From: Ctenosaura bakeri
Lineage: Eukaryota; Chordata; Lepidosauria; Squamata; Iguanidae
DNA length: 64,000 nt
Assembly (NCBI GenBank): GCA_948474755.1
Contig: CAOLHI010000254.1
Location: forward strand, 372,001-436,000
Reading direction: 5' to 3'
Shown here: piece after piece, positions 1-12,700 of the stretch
How positions within the stretch are numbered: position 1 is the first letter of the stretch
Layout: each line of letters opens with the position of its first letter
Notes under the pieces: model-generated
What the model saw: only the letters and a program-made list of their open reading frames with translations
Database searches by the model: none
Told to the model about the DNA's origin: nothing
Translations under genes and position numbers: made by a program

Positions 1-700
1 TTCTCTGAGTCCTTGCCCTGAATAATATTGTCCCCCTCCCCAGTGGAACTTAGTTTAAAGACCTCTTAATCTTCCTTGCAAGACTGTTAGCAAAAACATT
101 CCTGCCAAGTTTTGTGAGGTGCAGCCCATCCCTCGCCAGAAGCCCATGTTCATGGAAATTCAGGCCATGTTCCAAAAACCCAAACCGTTGTTGGCGGCAC
201 CATGTGCGGAGCCAGTTGTTGACCTCTACTATTGCCCTTTCCCTACGTGCGCCGTATCCTTGAACAGGGAGGAGAGACGAAATGACCACCTGCGCACCAA
301 GGTCCTTAAGCTTTGTCCCCATACGTTCGTAGTCCTTTGCAATGTGGTTTAAGCTGCTCCTCGCAGTGTCATTGGTTCCAACATGAACCAAAATGAGGGG
401 CTTATAGTCAGTGGGTTTGACTAGCCTGGTTAGCCTCTCCGTTACGTGGTTGATCCTGGCCCCAGGAAGACAACAGACCTCTCGATTGAGCTTGTCCGTT
501 TTGCAGATTGCTGTTTCAGTTCCTCTTAGCAAAGAGTCCCCAACAACCACAACAACCAGAACTCGCCTCTTCTGAGGCTTCCCCTGGGCTCCTCGATAAG
601 CGTGTTTTACCAGGACTGCCTGAGCATTCTGTTGAGGCTGGGAGCGTTGATCTAGTTCCTGTTGCCGATGTTGGATTCATAGGCCCCTTTTTTAGGCAGA
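1..700 (-). mobile_element. CR1-type LINE ORF1 fragment with SGNH/GDSL esterase domain
   Basis: The - strand is open from 550 to 50 (166 residues). It reads as an SGNH-hydrolase fold: a VVGDSLLRG block I with the nucleophile Ser near the start, an HVGTNDTA block III around residues 56-63, and a DGLHLTKLG block V with the catalytic Asp/His pair near residue 142. This esterase domain is known from the ORF1 protein of CR1 and some L2 LINEs, where it follows a PHD-type finger. The frame ends in a normal stop at 50-52, the position of an ORF1 end, so ORF2 would lie beyond the window's left edge. Upstream sequence (550-700) is Pro/Gln-rich linker-like in a broken frame. It sits antisense inside an NRDC intron. 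A host GDSL lipase is unlikely because no splice sites or signal peptide are seen. Confidence 0.75.
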
Positions 701-1132
701 AAACATTGAATTTCTCAAGAAGTCCTTATACTACTACATCTGAAAAAACTTTTAGGTGACGTATAGGTCAAACTCAGCCAATTATAATCCCAAAGGAAAA
801 GTTTTACTTTATTTGAGGTAGTAACCTCAAAGAGTTTAGTTCCAGTCTTTAAATCCCTCTAACACTTTCACTTTTCTTCTGTGTGATTTTTTTAAACATC
901 TTTTGCCTGATGAAGAAGCCAATGGAGCTTTGAAAGCTAATGTGATGTGATGTGACCAGCATTTTGGCTGGTCAATAAAGGTATGTTCTTTTGGGGATTT
1001 TGGATTTTGAAAAGCAAAATTTAAAAATGCTCCTCTTTTCTCAAAGACAGGATTATACTTTTAGTAGAATTCATTTTCTGTTCTGCATGATGACATTCAA
1101 TACTGCGTGTGTGTGTGTGTTATATCTTTCAG
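701..1132. other. NRDC intron tail, repeat-derived
   Basis: Intronic sequence leading to the acceptor at 1131-1132. A stretch near 905-985 (CTGATGAAG, then GAAAGCTAATG, then AATAAA) resembles the tail of a dispersed amniote repeat that I cannot assign firmly. A (GT)n run at 1107-1120 adjoins the pyrimidine tract. Confidence 0.4.
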
Positions 1133-1223
1133 TTCTGAACTTGTGGATAGGAAGATAGAAGACTTTCTTTCTTGTTTTGAGGAAAAAATCAAGACTATGA
1201 CTGCAGAAGCCTTCAAGACACAG
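1133..1223 (+). CDS. NRDC: NRDC exon (fourth from last)
   Basis: Acceptor TTTCAG at 1127-1132 and donor GTAATA at 1224. The exon carries one base of a split codon plus 30 codons (SELVDRKIEDF...EAFKTQ), inside the inactive C-terminal M16 half. Confidence 0.9.
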
Positions 1224-4200
1224 GTAATAAAAACTATTAATTTCCTAGACACCTTCTTCCAATAAAGGAAGGCTTCATCAAGTTTCTCCATTCATGCATC
1301 AGCAGTAGTTTCAGGTTCATTGTGCTAATTCTGAGATGCAGAACTGCACTTTGGCTTTTCAGAAACCTTAATAGAAAACAGGATGGCATAGGAAAGGTGA
1401 ATTACTTTTCATTATTCACCTTTTGCTACTGGAATTCTGAAAGAATGAGAGTATTTGCATATGGAAGTTTCTCTTCTCTGTAATACTTCAGTGTACAGGA
1501 AAACTCCCTGGCAATTTTTGTGACATACTAAAAAGAAAACATGTGCCATAGGGATATTTGATATTTAACAATTTTTACTAGTGCATAGACTTATGCACTT
1601 AATTTAACCTGTTTATGCTTGCCATGTGAGAAGTGGCAGTGGGGTTCCTGCCACCTTTGGTGTACAGGGCAGCTGTGTCCAGTGGAGAGCCTCTTGTTTA
1701 GTTGAGGATCTGTATGTTATTTTAAACCACGAATGGGCAAAGGATGGTTCATCTACTCCAAAATGCCCCACGTGCATTCTAGGGTATTTCCACTGTGATT
1801 GGGCTCTCTGCCCCCACCAACAAAAACAATTTACAAATTGTTTTATTTAAACATTTTTATGCCCAGAAATGTCTTCTAGGGGATGTGGGACACATTTCCA
1901 CCATATTTTGCAATCCCTCTGGGAAATTTAGGCCCCAACGAGGCCTTTTTTGAAATAGGAAGCAAATAAGAAATGGCTTCTTCTCACTTCCTGTTATTAG
2001 AATAGCCTCTCTTGGGCTGAAATGGCCCAAGGGGGCCCCCAAGCATCATTAAATGCCCTTTCTCTCCCCTGAAGGGTGTTTGGGGCAATTATATTTTTTT
2101 GCAGGTGCGGCAGAAAGCTGTAGTCCTCCAAAGTCTCCATTTGCCCATCCCTGGATTTGCTCATGCACTGGAGGAGACAAGGTTTCCAATCTTTAATCCA
2201 GCTTCATGTGCTCACATGGAGAGCAGACATACTGTAAAACTTCTTGACAAAATATTGCCTCTAAAAATCCAAATCGACACCTTATAAAGCAGAGTTATGC
2301 CTTAAAATAACCCTAAAAGTATTGGTTTCCAAAATTCTTTTTTACTGAAATTAGCCAAAAGAAGATATGACTTCAAAACTTTCCCATTACAATTTCCAGA
2401 ATAAGGGGAGAATCTTGCCAAGTCCTCTATAACTCTTTATGTTTCACTGTCATAGAGCCCTGAAGGACTTGGCAGGAGCACAGCTATTTAAGTTGGTGCT
2501 GCTGAGGTGGGAATGAATGTCAACATCTGCCTGCATTTAGGGTAATCATAATAAGTTTACAGATTTGTAGACCGAAACTGCAGGCTAAAGAGCTTTCATA
2601 GCACAAAGGTGGGATAGTTTAGTTTCATAACACAGAGATCCACTTATTTAGAATAGGTATATATTGCTTTTTAATTTTGAAGTCTCAACACAGTAAAATA
2701 CTGTGCTGCCAAAATAAGAGGAAAATAAAGATTAGCATGAAGAGATGACTTAAACCTTTTCCTCGAAGCAGTATCTTGTTCTGTAATGAGCATATGTCTT
2801 TTCTACCCGAGGTCACAGCTCTCATTAAATTAAAAGAATGTGAAGATTCACATCTTGGTGAAGAGGTTGATAGGAATTGGACAGAAGTGGTGACTCAACA
2901 ATATCTGTTTGACAGATTAGTCCGAGAGGTAAGAGGTTCTTCTAAGATTTAACACGAGAACTTCTTTGTTGGTCAAGTTTTAAAATACCTTAAAACTCAT
3001 AAGGATCAAAGTGAATCTCCCATCATTATGAAGAAACGGATGTTCAGTACCAGCAGGATTGCAGCCAAAATAAGAATTCTGAGGAAGAGAAATAATGCCA
3101 ACATGCTAAGGAAAGCCCTGAAGTCTGCAAAAGTACAAGCTAAGCCAAGACACGTGGACATTGTTAGTTGAAGAAGTGTCACAGAATAGTGCATTTCATT
3201 TGAAAAAGTGAAAACTGGATGTGATAGAAAAGAGTATGAATTGCAGCATCCTGAAGGCTGGCAGGACTAGCTGGAGCCTTTTCAGGAGCATTGATTACAA
3301 GGGTTAAGGATGCATGGCCAGAATAGCATAGGCTTACTGAATTTATGTATATGGCATCATCTCACCACCCTCGCATGACTGTATGCTATCCCTAATCTGT
3401 GTGACACTCCACCTCATCTTTGCAGGACCTTTGTTTGCATGAAATCTCCAGTCCTCTAAAACAGGAGAAGGGAATATGTGCCAATCCCAGCTATTTCTGG
3501 ACTGCAGTTTCTATCCTTCAGTGCTGGGAAAGGCCAGTAATACATGTTTGCTGGCCCCCTTTTACTGAATGCGCTTACAAGCGCTCATGTTGGATACCAG
3601 CCATTCTCTTCAGTCAAACGGAAATGGTTCGGGCTTTGGGGCAATCCCAACATTATTGATATATGTGTAAATATTGTTTTGATGTTTTCATTTTAATCTG
3701 TTCTTCTTCTTTTTTTAAAGATTGAAGCTCTAAAATCCCTTTCACAGTCAGAATTAGTTGATTGGTTTCAAGCACACAGAGGCAAAGCAAGCAAAGTGCT
3801 TAGTGTACATGTGAGTATTCATTGCAAAGACAATTTTAAATGATATTCATCTTAAATTGAGCAGTTTTGGAAGTCCATTTTTTAAAGTTGTGGAGACAGT
3901 TCTAGATCTTAAACAGGAGTGAGAAATCCCTTTTAAGCCAAATTCCATGTAGGGCTCTGTACTGTGGACCAGATTGAAGCCAGTAGTTTTGAGTCCACAG
4001 GTTTACTCTCTTCTTCTGTCTGCCTAAAGGGATGCTGCAGAATAGACACACCATTGTTCTAAAATGATCCATCTTAAAGTTGGCGGTGGGGTTGAGAGCA
4101 GAATGATATGGGCTAAATATAGTTAATGAATTGGGTGCAAGACACTTACCTCTATTTAATGGAAGACTGAAGACTCAGTAAAAAATAGACTATTCAGATG

Positions 4201-4481
4201 TACCGTCAAGCTAATCGGTCAGAGATAATTAGCTGCTGGAAAATTCTACAAAAAAAGTTGATAACTTTCCTCACTTGAAATTGTAGGTGGTTGGATTTGG
4301 AATACATGAAGGTGATCCAGAAACTTCATCTCTCTCAAATATGCACAGTCCCTCATGCAATGAAATACCTCAACTAGTATTCTTGGATGCTGCTTCTTTG
4401 ACTGATGCAACTTGTATCAAGGACATCAAAGTGTATACATCATCTCTGAATGTTCTGCCATACCATAAGATATTAAAATAA
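1133..4481 (+). CDS. NRDC: Nardilysin, last four coding exons (C-terminal end)
   Basis: Four exons at 1133-1223, 2812-2928, 3721-3810 and 4287-4481 join in a single frame to give the last 164 or so residues of nardilysin, a secreted/cytosolic M16-family zinc metalloendopeptidase that cleaves N-terminal to Arg in dibasic sites and promotes ectodomain shedding. The joined protein shows VTALIKLKE, DRNWTEVVTQQYLFDR and the C-terminal NVLPYHKILK, which I recognise as the conserved end of vertebrate NRDC. The catalytic HxxEH domain is N-terminal and lies outside the window. All internal junctions have AG acceptors and GT donors with matching phases. The stretch before the last 20 residues is poorly conserved, as is usual for this family. 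The gene converges with OSBPL9. Confidence 0.93.
1224..2811 (+). other. NRDC intron
   Basis: A 1.6 kb intron between two coding exons, starting GTAATA and ending CCGAG. No open coding exon or recognisable repeat was seen apart from AT-rich sequence. Confidence 0.6.
2812..2928 (+). CDS. NRDC: NRDC exon (third from last)
   Basis: 39 codons in phase 0, from VTALIKLKECED to YLFDRLVRE, with donor GTAAGA at 2929. This is the most conserved part of the nardilysin C-terminus. The acceptor (CCGAG) is weak but fixed by the frame. Confidence 0.92.
3721..3810 (+). CDS. NRDC: NRDC exon (second from last)
   Basis: 30 codons (IEALKSLSQSELVDWF...SKVLSVH). A strong pyrimidine tract and AAAG precede it; donor GTGAGT follows at 3811. 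Confidence 0.92.
4287..4481 (+). CDS. NRDC: NRDC terminal coding exon
   Basis: 64 codons plus TAA, beginning VVGFGIHEGD after acceptor TTGTAG and ending LPYHKILK. The final motif matches the nardilysin C-terminus; the middle is a variable acidic/Ser-rich loop. Confidence 0.92.
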   Translation: MVGFGIHEGDPETSSLSNMHSPSCNEIPQLVFLDAASLTDATCIKDIKVYTSSLNVLPYHKILK

Positions 4482-5066
4482 CTCACTTCAGACTGCAATA
4501 ATGTGTAGTACAACTTAAACTACTGAATACTTGGGAGGTCCACTTCACTACAGAGAATCCAATCTACTTACACTTTCTGGAAAATATGTAATATCCTCCA
4601 TGGTCAACTCTGCTACAAGCATGTATTTTCAGAGTCAACATATATATATATAAAGAGAAATGTTTTTGGTAAAACGTATGCAATACAGAAGGCAGGGAAA
4701 ATGTGAGCAGACTAAAACTTTGCATAGTGTAGTGGATCTTTCTGCTTGGAGTGCTACTTCACCTACAGAGAATGGGGGTTGGGAAGAGAGTGAGGAGGAT
4801 AACTGATAGGTATGCAACTGGATTCTGAAGTCCTTGGTTCACTGTGTGCTATTTCAGGGGACAAAAGTGATAATTGCCTACTTACCAGAGTGTGTTATTA
4901 GACTTTTACATCAATAATGTGCTTCTCTAGAATGGTTCAGAGCAAGAACACTGTTAGCCTCATGGAAAAACACAGTTGATAGAGTACAATGAAGGATCAT
5001 ATGCATGAGGAAGTTCAGGATGAGTGCTCTGCGATACTATGTGCAATAAATTAATTACTGAGATAC
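4482..5066 (+). promoter_or_regulatory. NRDC: NRDC 3'UTR with poly(A) signal
   Basis: Non-coding sequence after the NRDC stop. A canonical AATAAA at 5045-5050 suggests cleavage shortly after, about 565 bases past the stop. The end of the UTR is inferred, not shown. Confidence 0.6.
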
Positions 5067-6422
5067 TAAGGATTTTTGTGTAGGTTGTTATAATATAAAG
5101 GAAAAAGTTCCTGATGTCCATCTTGAATCAGCTGTAATTTCTAAAGCTCTAGACCATGACAAAATTATGGTGGACTGATACGCCAATTAAACAAAACAGG
5201 ATTGAAAGACATTTTAAGCAGCCTGCTAACGTGGAAAACCCAAATACATTAACACTTAATTTGGCCCAAATTAGTCTTCCATCTAAACCCAAATTTCAAG
5301 GCAAAGAATGTTCTGGCTGCTCATGTGGACAGACATTTAGATGCACAGCTATTTACTTCTATATTATCTTCAAGCACCTGGGGGGGGGGTGAATCAGGGC
5401 AAATACATTAGCCTTTGCTACTCATTGTTATAGCCCTAATCTTTTCACATAAGCTCAATTTGAGCAAGAAAATGGAGTCCGATTTTCAACATAATTTAAG
5501 AGGAACTTGCCACAGCTGTTAACTTGTTTCTCACAACTTTCACACCTAGACTGAATCTCCTCTACAACACACATACTTCACTAGGTGACTAAGCTTCTGG
5601 CATACACAGATACTAGAGCAGAGCTGTCTTAATTTTTGCAACAGCAGGATGCTGAAGGAGAAGCTACCTTTTCCCCCATTTCTTAACCATAATGTATTAT
5701 AAAAGAGCTCAAGCTTTCTTAGGTTTTCCTCCATAAATTTTTGCAGCAAAATGGCGTTTTAGAAAGTGGAAGAAGGTAAGTCAGTAAAAAGAAACTCCCC
5801 ATAAGTTTAAAGTTAGCATCACAGTCTGAAAAAGAATTTACAGCACAGCTTTCTATACATCTAGGGAAAAACTGGTCACATAGATTCTGTTCTAGACAGT
5901 GATGCCCTGTTTCCTTCTGGCTGCTCCATTTCACATAGTTCTGAGCAATCACATTACTGTCACCACTGAACATCATCGACCCATTTTCAGCACTATCTGA
6001 ACTTCAGTATAATGTCATTTCAAAGCATTACTGCTTTGAAAACAATTTACTTTGAAATAAAACAAAACATACATTTGAAAATCTATTTTATGAAGCATTA
6101 TATATGCACCAGCAAGAACCAAATGGTAATCTATAATTACATCTTAGTTTCTAAAAATACGAAAGTGATTTGGGGAACAATGAAATGCCAAAAGGTTTGA
6201 TCTTTTTTAAAATACGTTCATTGGTAATTATATTCTTGTATTTTTTTAAACTGGCCAAAGAAATCCTTGTTATTTACACAGAAATTAAGTGGCTTGAATG
6301 ACATTAAGCCATGTGTATATATTATGTAGGATGCTGGAATCATATGTAACTGGCATCAAATGCCACGCTGCACCTTTTATAGAGGTGGATAGAATGTACA
6401 CGATAGGGGCTCAAGCCCAGGT
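5067..6422. other. Intergenic interval between convergent genes
   Basis: About 1.4 kb between the NRDC poly(A) site and the nearest OSBPL9 poly(A) candidate. It contains a G10 run near 5383 and AT-rich sequence. No coding exon or assignable repeat was seen. Part of it could be extended 3'UTR of either gene. Confidence 0.5.
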
Positions 6423-6636
6423 TTTATTAATTCACCTAGAAGCATGGGGAAGTCATACAGGAAAGGCCAATATAAATTACTGCTACACAGTCAAGGCTCT
6501 TCCTGCTTTAATTGTTCGCTGCATCAGAAAGTCCAGTATCCCTGAGATAAGGAACTGTTACTGGAGGAGGCAGGCTCTCCAAAAGAAGAGAACTTGGAAG
6601 TTATAATTAGTGCCACTATGCCAAGGCATGGCTCGC
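6423..6636 (-). promoter_or_regulatory. OSBPL9: OSBPL9 3'UTR with candidate poly(A) signal
   Basis: Downstream of the OSBPL9 stop on the - strand. AATAAA (TTTATT on the + strand) occurs at 6423-6428 and an ATTAAA variant at 6507-6512. A longer UTR using an unseen signal is possible. Confidence 0.45.
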
Positions 6637-6711
6637 CTAATATTTACTGGCAGCAAGTCGCTTGAGTAGTGGCTCATCATAAACCCAGCATTCTCCATCT
6701 TCATGGAACAG
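6637..6711 (-). CDS. OSBPL9: OSBPL9 terminal exon
   Basis: 24 codons plus TAG ([18 protein letters not shown]...), after acceptor TTACAG. The [13 protein letters not shown] block is the conserved ORP9 C-terminus. Confidence 0.95.
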   Translation of the reverse strand: MFHEDGECWVYDEPLLKRLAASKY

Positions 6712-9700
6712 CTGTAAGAGAAGAACATGCAGTTAACAGCCTCATAGCAGCAACAGGGAGATTGACAAAGGAACTAGTGGCTGAATAAACCTTACTCGTG
6801 TCTCCCATGGAATCTCCTTCTCTTTTCTGGCTCTGGCTTCAGCTCTTTGCCTTTCTTCAAGCCTATGTTTAGCTTCAGTAGCTGCATCAATGTCTCTTAT
6901 CTTCAAATTGTATGTGACGTCCTTCCATAGACTAAGAAAAACACAGTCACTCAGAATAGTAAAAAAGCTTCGTTGTTTAATACTGCACCTGATCTACAAG
7001 CTATAAAATTTGGCTGCCATTATTGATTTATACTATGGGTCAAAGAAGAACATTCTGATTATCTTAGAAGAGGAAATGGAAAAAAATATGCACCAAGTGA
7101 GAGAAGAAGAAGATTGTTAGATGGTCAGATATGCTCCCAAGTCTTAGTGACCCACTTTTGTCTAAATGTCAATCTTGTTTTGAGTTCAGGCCAATTAAGA
7201 CACTGATTTCTCCTTTTTTTCTTGAAGGTTCAACAGGAAAACTGTAGTAAGTTCTTACCAGCGGGATTCATATTCTTCTTGATCTTCTAGTTTTCTTACT
7301 TTCTTCTTAATGATAGGCATTTTCTTGGTATCTATAAAGACAACATTCTCCTAAAGAAAGAAAATGTCTGTTACTGGTTACATTTTTCAGTTTAAATTTG
7401 CTCTCCACCTAGATTATATCCTGATGCTATTCATATCTGTTGTATTTCTGCCTATAAACATAATACAGTCCAATAACAGTTGTCCCTAATAGTGAAAGTA
7501 GTATCATAGCAAGGGTGGCATTAGCAGCCTTGGCCTAGCATCTATGCCTTCAATGCTAATCCCAAAGCATTCTGCCTTCTGCTCTCTTAAAAAAGGCCCT
7601 TAGAGTTAAAGCTTTGATTTCCAAGTAAAGGAAGAAAAACTTAAACAATATTGTTTGAATAATTAATATTTTCAGGTACAAAAAAAATAACAAAATGCAG
7701 CAACATGCTTTAGATTACACAAATAATAAAATGTGTTTTTAAAAAAGTATATTTACCCCTGTTGCATATTTTGCATACATGACACCATTCCATTCTCCTT
7801 CAACAGAGCAGAAGGATTTCTTATCATTAGGAGAGCTAAGGCAAAGAAAAGATGACAATCATTCTTACTTGATGCTTACACCATTACAGTACCTTCAAAA
7901 CAATATAGCTTTGTGACATTTCTTACTACAGTAAGATTATTTTATACCTCAATCTTGAAATGAGTTTGATTTTTAAAACCCATGTATATACTTACAAGAT
8001 TTCTGCTGTAATTCTGTGCTTTTTCCCTCCATAGAAAGGCTTTGTGTGGAAGATTATGCTAGCATTATAGCCTGTCTTGGAGCAGCTAATGCTACATTCT
8101 CCTCCCAGTTCTATCCATGGCACTGTGAGAATAGATCTGTGAAGATATCAGAAGAGATCTTTCAAGAACTAGAAAAGCCAATGTTACTACTGCTCATTAA
8201 ATCACTGAAAACTATAATGTATCACTTGCCTCCCATAACCATTGGGAAAAGTCAGAATATAGTGCTCATCATAATCTAGGCATGACACACACCCTGCAAT
8301 AGAGAACAAGATGTTACGAGAATCAAAGAGACAAACCTTTTTATACAGCAAAACATGACTGGCTAAAGAGACAAAATATAGGAAACAGCATCTCAGAGAT
8401 CCAAGTTGCAACTGATTTTCTAAGTAGAATCCCAAGGACAGAATTGATCATCATGCCATTTAAAGGAGTTTAGGCAGGGCTACAAAGTCCCCACCACCAG
8501 TATTTACTGTGTCAACTAAAATTATGCAGGTTGTGAGAACTGTATCATGTTTCAGTAGTACCCTAAAAAGGTGACAAGAAGATTATAAACTCAGACCATC
8601 CAACAAGTATGATCAATTATTCAGCTGCAAGGTGCACACTGAGGGATCTGCATGCTTTCCTAAGCCTTGTTAGTTTTTCTTTCTCTTAAACTGGAAATAT
8701 CTGGAATTTTCTATGACAGGGGTGGTGACTATGTGGCCCCTCAGATGTGGATTTGTAACTTTCATTATATTCCAGCCAGTATGGTCTGTGAATGACAGGA
8801 GCTGCAATCCAACATATCGGGAGGTATACACATTTCTTTTTTCTGTACTACTGACACTGCATTGAACTATGTAGCCTACAGTTGATTAACATCAGCTGCA
8901 CACTGATTTTAATTCTCTTGGCTTAGTTGGTCCTTAGCTCATAGTCAAAAATGGCCCTCTCCAAATCTGGGTCCTCTGTTCTTATTTCATTAGAATGTAG
9001 ACTGAAGAAGGGAAGGCCAAAATCATTCTGTTACCATGACCTGTTGGTAGACAGCACAGAGCACTTTGAGTTTTAATTTGGAAGATGTTTGTTTGGCAAG
9101 AAATAATGGTCAATCATAAACAGGGAAAATAACTAAAACATAAAAGTGGCAATACACAGCTATATGATACAGATATCCCACTTAAACCCCTGGAGTCTAT
9201 TAATAGTGCTTCATGCATGCAGTACAGGGGCAAAATGTTTAAAATGAAAACTAAGAGTCCAAAGACTGTAATTAATTTGTTGCAAATGCCCACCAGCATT
9301 CAAACAAAACTTTTTTCTTGCCAATAAAAAAGAATTCAACAAATAATTTATCACAAAAATGCTGACAGTATGGAAATTGGGGAGCAAAGAAGTTTAACAC
9401 TGTGACAGACATACCTTGGCCTATATTATGAACACCAATAGACATTCCCAGGAATTTTGACTTGGTCCAGATGTGGGCATTGAATTGTATTTTCTTGCTG
9501 GGGCATTCTGCATAAAATGCTGAAACTTAAAGGAAAGACACAGATTGTTAAAACTATAAAATAGTATATCAAGCATACTGCATACTGTTTCTCAAGTAAG
9601 AAGTCTGCAGAGGAAGCCTGGCTGCATTTTCAAAATACATCAGTGGCCAAAGATCACTGACTGAACACCAAGCCTGAAGGTTGTTGTTGTTGTTTTTAAT

Positions 9701-12700
9701 AATACTCCTTAATAATGCAAAGGTATTAACTTACTTGGAGGGTGATGGGAAACTTGCTCTGCTACAAAAGATACATTATCTTGGGTAACCCATGGAAGTG
9801 GTCCATCTGCAATTGTTTCCTGAAATAAAAAAAGTTATCCAGTTTTATATGATTGACAGCTTTTTAAAATGTGTGCACTTAAGTGTATTTTCTACCCAAA
9901 GTATTATGGAAGAGAACAAAAGATAAATTTCACAAGGGCACAATGCCCAGCTTTTAATAGGATCCACTGCTTAAACCAGTTTTCAAAATCTGCTACATGG
10001 TGTCCAATTCAGCAGTTGAGAATCACTTAGGGTCTGGGTGTAGTAACACAGTTACACAAGGATCACTTTTATGTAGAAATACAATATATTACGAATCTGA
10101 TAAACTACAGTCCAGTACTCTACTACATTGATGTTGTGTCTTTTATTTCCAGGAACACAAAATAAATACAGGTAATTTGATCACAGTATGGCTCATGAAA
10201 ATCTCTTTTTTCATGGTTGCAGAGAAATGTTTAAAGTGTTCAGGTAGTATTTGCTGAAGGCTGCTGAGGAAAAAAAAACTGAATTCAAGTGGCTGTGCTC
10301 CTGGAATGTAAAGTGATATTCATCCATCATTTATTCTGACAACAAATTCCATGCTGCTTTCTGTTTGCTTCCTTTTCATGTTTGTAACTTCCATTATTTT
10401 CATCTAAGAATCACAGGACAAGAAGGGAGTCGAATGCCTAGTCTATGCAGGAATCCACTGCTAAAGTATGCAGAAGAGGTGGTCATCTACCCTTTGTTTT
10501 AAAATAGCCAATGAAGGAGAGCCCACCACATTCTGATGTATTCTGTTCCATGGCTGAATAGCTCCTACCATGTGGGAATTCTTCATAATGTTTAGCAAGA
10601 AGCTCCTTGTAATACGTGCTACCAACTGAAGCAGAAGGAAACATGTACACTCCATCTTCTACATGACAGTCTTTTAGATGCTTGAAGATGGCTATCTCAT
10701 CCCATCTTAATATTCTTTGCTCCAGGCTAAACATACCAGCTGCTTGAGCTGTTCCTCAATTTCCAGACAGTTAACCATTTTGATCTCCCTCTTCCGGACA
10801 CATTCCACCTCATCAATATCCTACTTGAACTTTGGTGTCCAGACTGGAAACGGTATTCCAGCTGAGGTCTGACAAAAGCAGAACAACATGATACTATTAC
10901 TTTGTGACACTATTACAGAAACTGAACTATCAGGAGCCATGCTGCAATTCTGGAGCTACACAGCTGATTCCAAGCTCTCCCTCAATCAGTGATTACAAGG
11001 AACAGGGACAACAGCTCAGTCCTCAGAGAACATGGAGCTGACCTTGGAAGGTGGAGTAGCTCCTGCTTATTCCCAGAGTAATTGCAAAATACAGCCTCCA
11101 ACACTGCAAGGATCTATGAAGCTCTCGGTAGGAAGCTGCAGGACCCTGGGCACAGCTTATTTCATTGCTTCTTCCTGTTGAAGGACATGGCACAGGAACA
11201 GAGAGAAGAATAGTAGACAGAACAACTGGCTCGGCAGATGGGACTATCAGAAAAGATTTGGCTTCTTGAACCTGTGCTTTCAAGGAGGACTTCTGGCAAG
11301 AGAAGTCCTCACAACATCTGGTAAGAACATATTTGGAAAAAATCTTGCAAACTTGATCAGTTGGGCTTTAAATTGAAGTTAGACAGAGGAAGGGGACAGT
11401 ATTCCAGACAGCAGGGACACACCAAGTACTAGAAACAATGACCTCTATGATACAGGGGAATTTGGCCAATAGTACATGAATCCAACAATGGCCAGAAAAA
11501 AACAGCAAGGAATCAGCTGGGGAGAATGCCCTATGGACTTCGACGTGTATATACTAATTCATAGATCATCGGGAACAAACAGGACCTGGAATTCTTATTG
11601 CAAAATAAATACAATTTAATGCATCACTGAAACATGAGGAGTCTCATGACTAGAATGTCTGAAATGACTGGAATGTACTGATTGTAACAATATAGACAAA
11701 CAGGAAAAGAGGAGGAAGAGTTTTATACATCAAGAATGCACATCTGTGAGGAGACCCAACTGGAAGCACAGAAAACAGGTTGAAAGCATTTGATTAAAAA
11801 TTAAAGGATAAGGAATCAACAGTGACCTCATTGGGAGTATCTATTAATAGACTCCCCCAACCCCAGCCAAACTGAAGATCTGAATGTTGCCTTCCTAGAT
11901 GAAATGATCCAACATTCAAAAAAGATATATAGCAATAAAGGGAGAATTTGATATTTGCTACAAGTCAAACTGCCAAGAATGAAAAATCCAACAAATTTCT
12001 CACTTGCCTTGCAAACAATTTCACTGTCCTGAAGGTAATGCCAGGAGGATCTGATCCTCACCAACTCCTCATTGAGATGGAGTAGTGGGATCTTTGGGTG
12101 GGAGTGATCAGGTTGTCCTGGAACCTGTTTTACAGAGGAAAGGGGAAAAGCAAACACAGCCAGACATATGCTCTGGATTTTAAGAAAGCTGATTTCTGTA
12201 ACCACAGAATGGTGGGTGAGATCCCATGATCAGAAATACTCAAAGTGAAGCAACTTTTTGGTGCATCAGAGTTTCTTTAAGATGAGATACTGAATGCATA
12301 TTTGCAAACAATTCCAATGAGGAAGTAAAGGGGGGTGTTTAAAAACCAGGGTTGTCATATAAAGAACTTTCAGATGAAGTGAATTTTAAAAGAGACATAT
12401 GTAAGAAAAGGAAGAAGGGAGAAACACCAAAAAATACCAATGTATAGTGAGTACTTGTAGGAAGAAAGTCAGAAGAAGTAAAGCTCAGAATGAGCTCAGC
12501 TCACCAGAGAGTTTAAAAATAATTTTAAAAGGGAGGTTTAGCTATGTTCAGAGGCAGAGGAAGAACAAGGAAATTATAGGGGCACTGTATGGAGAAGATG
12601 ATTTAAAAGATGGTTTAAAGCTAACAAGGGAGAGAGAAAACTGCTTAACATTTTCTCTGTCTCAGTCATTTCCAAAACAGTGAAAATAGAACAAATGCTA

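Noticed and set aside
6298..6606. 102-residue + strand open frame near the OSBPL9 3' end
   Set aside because: No recognisable domain; it overlaps the expected OSBPL9 3'UTR on the other strand.
9415..9519. OSBPL9 exon starting at the CAG acceptor six bases inside
   Set aside because: It would turn the conserved H-H-P-P-I-S-A-F into H-H-P-P-T-F; the upstream TTTAAG acceptor keeps the family sequence.
12447..12683. 78-residue + strand open frame as a host gene
   Set aside because: It falls in a degenerate CR1 stretch, has no conserved motif and no splice sites consistent with an exon.
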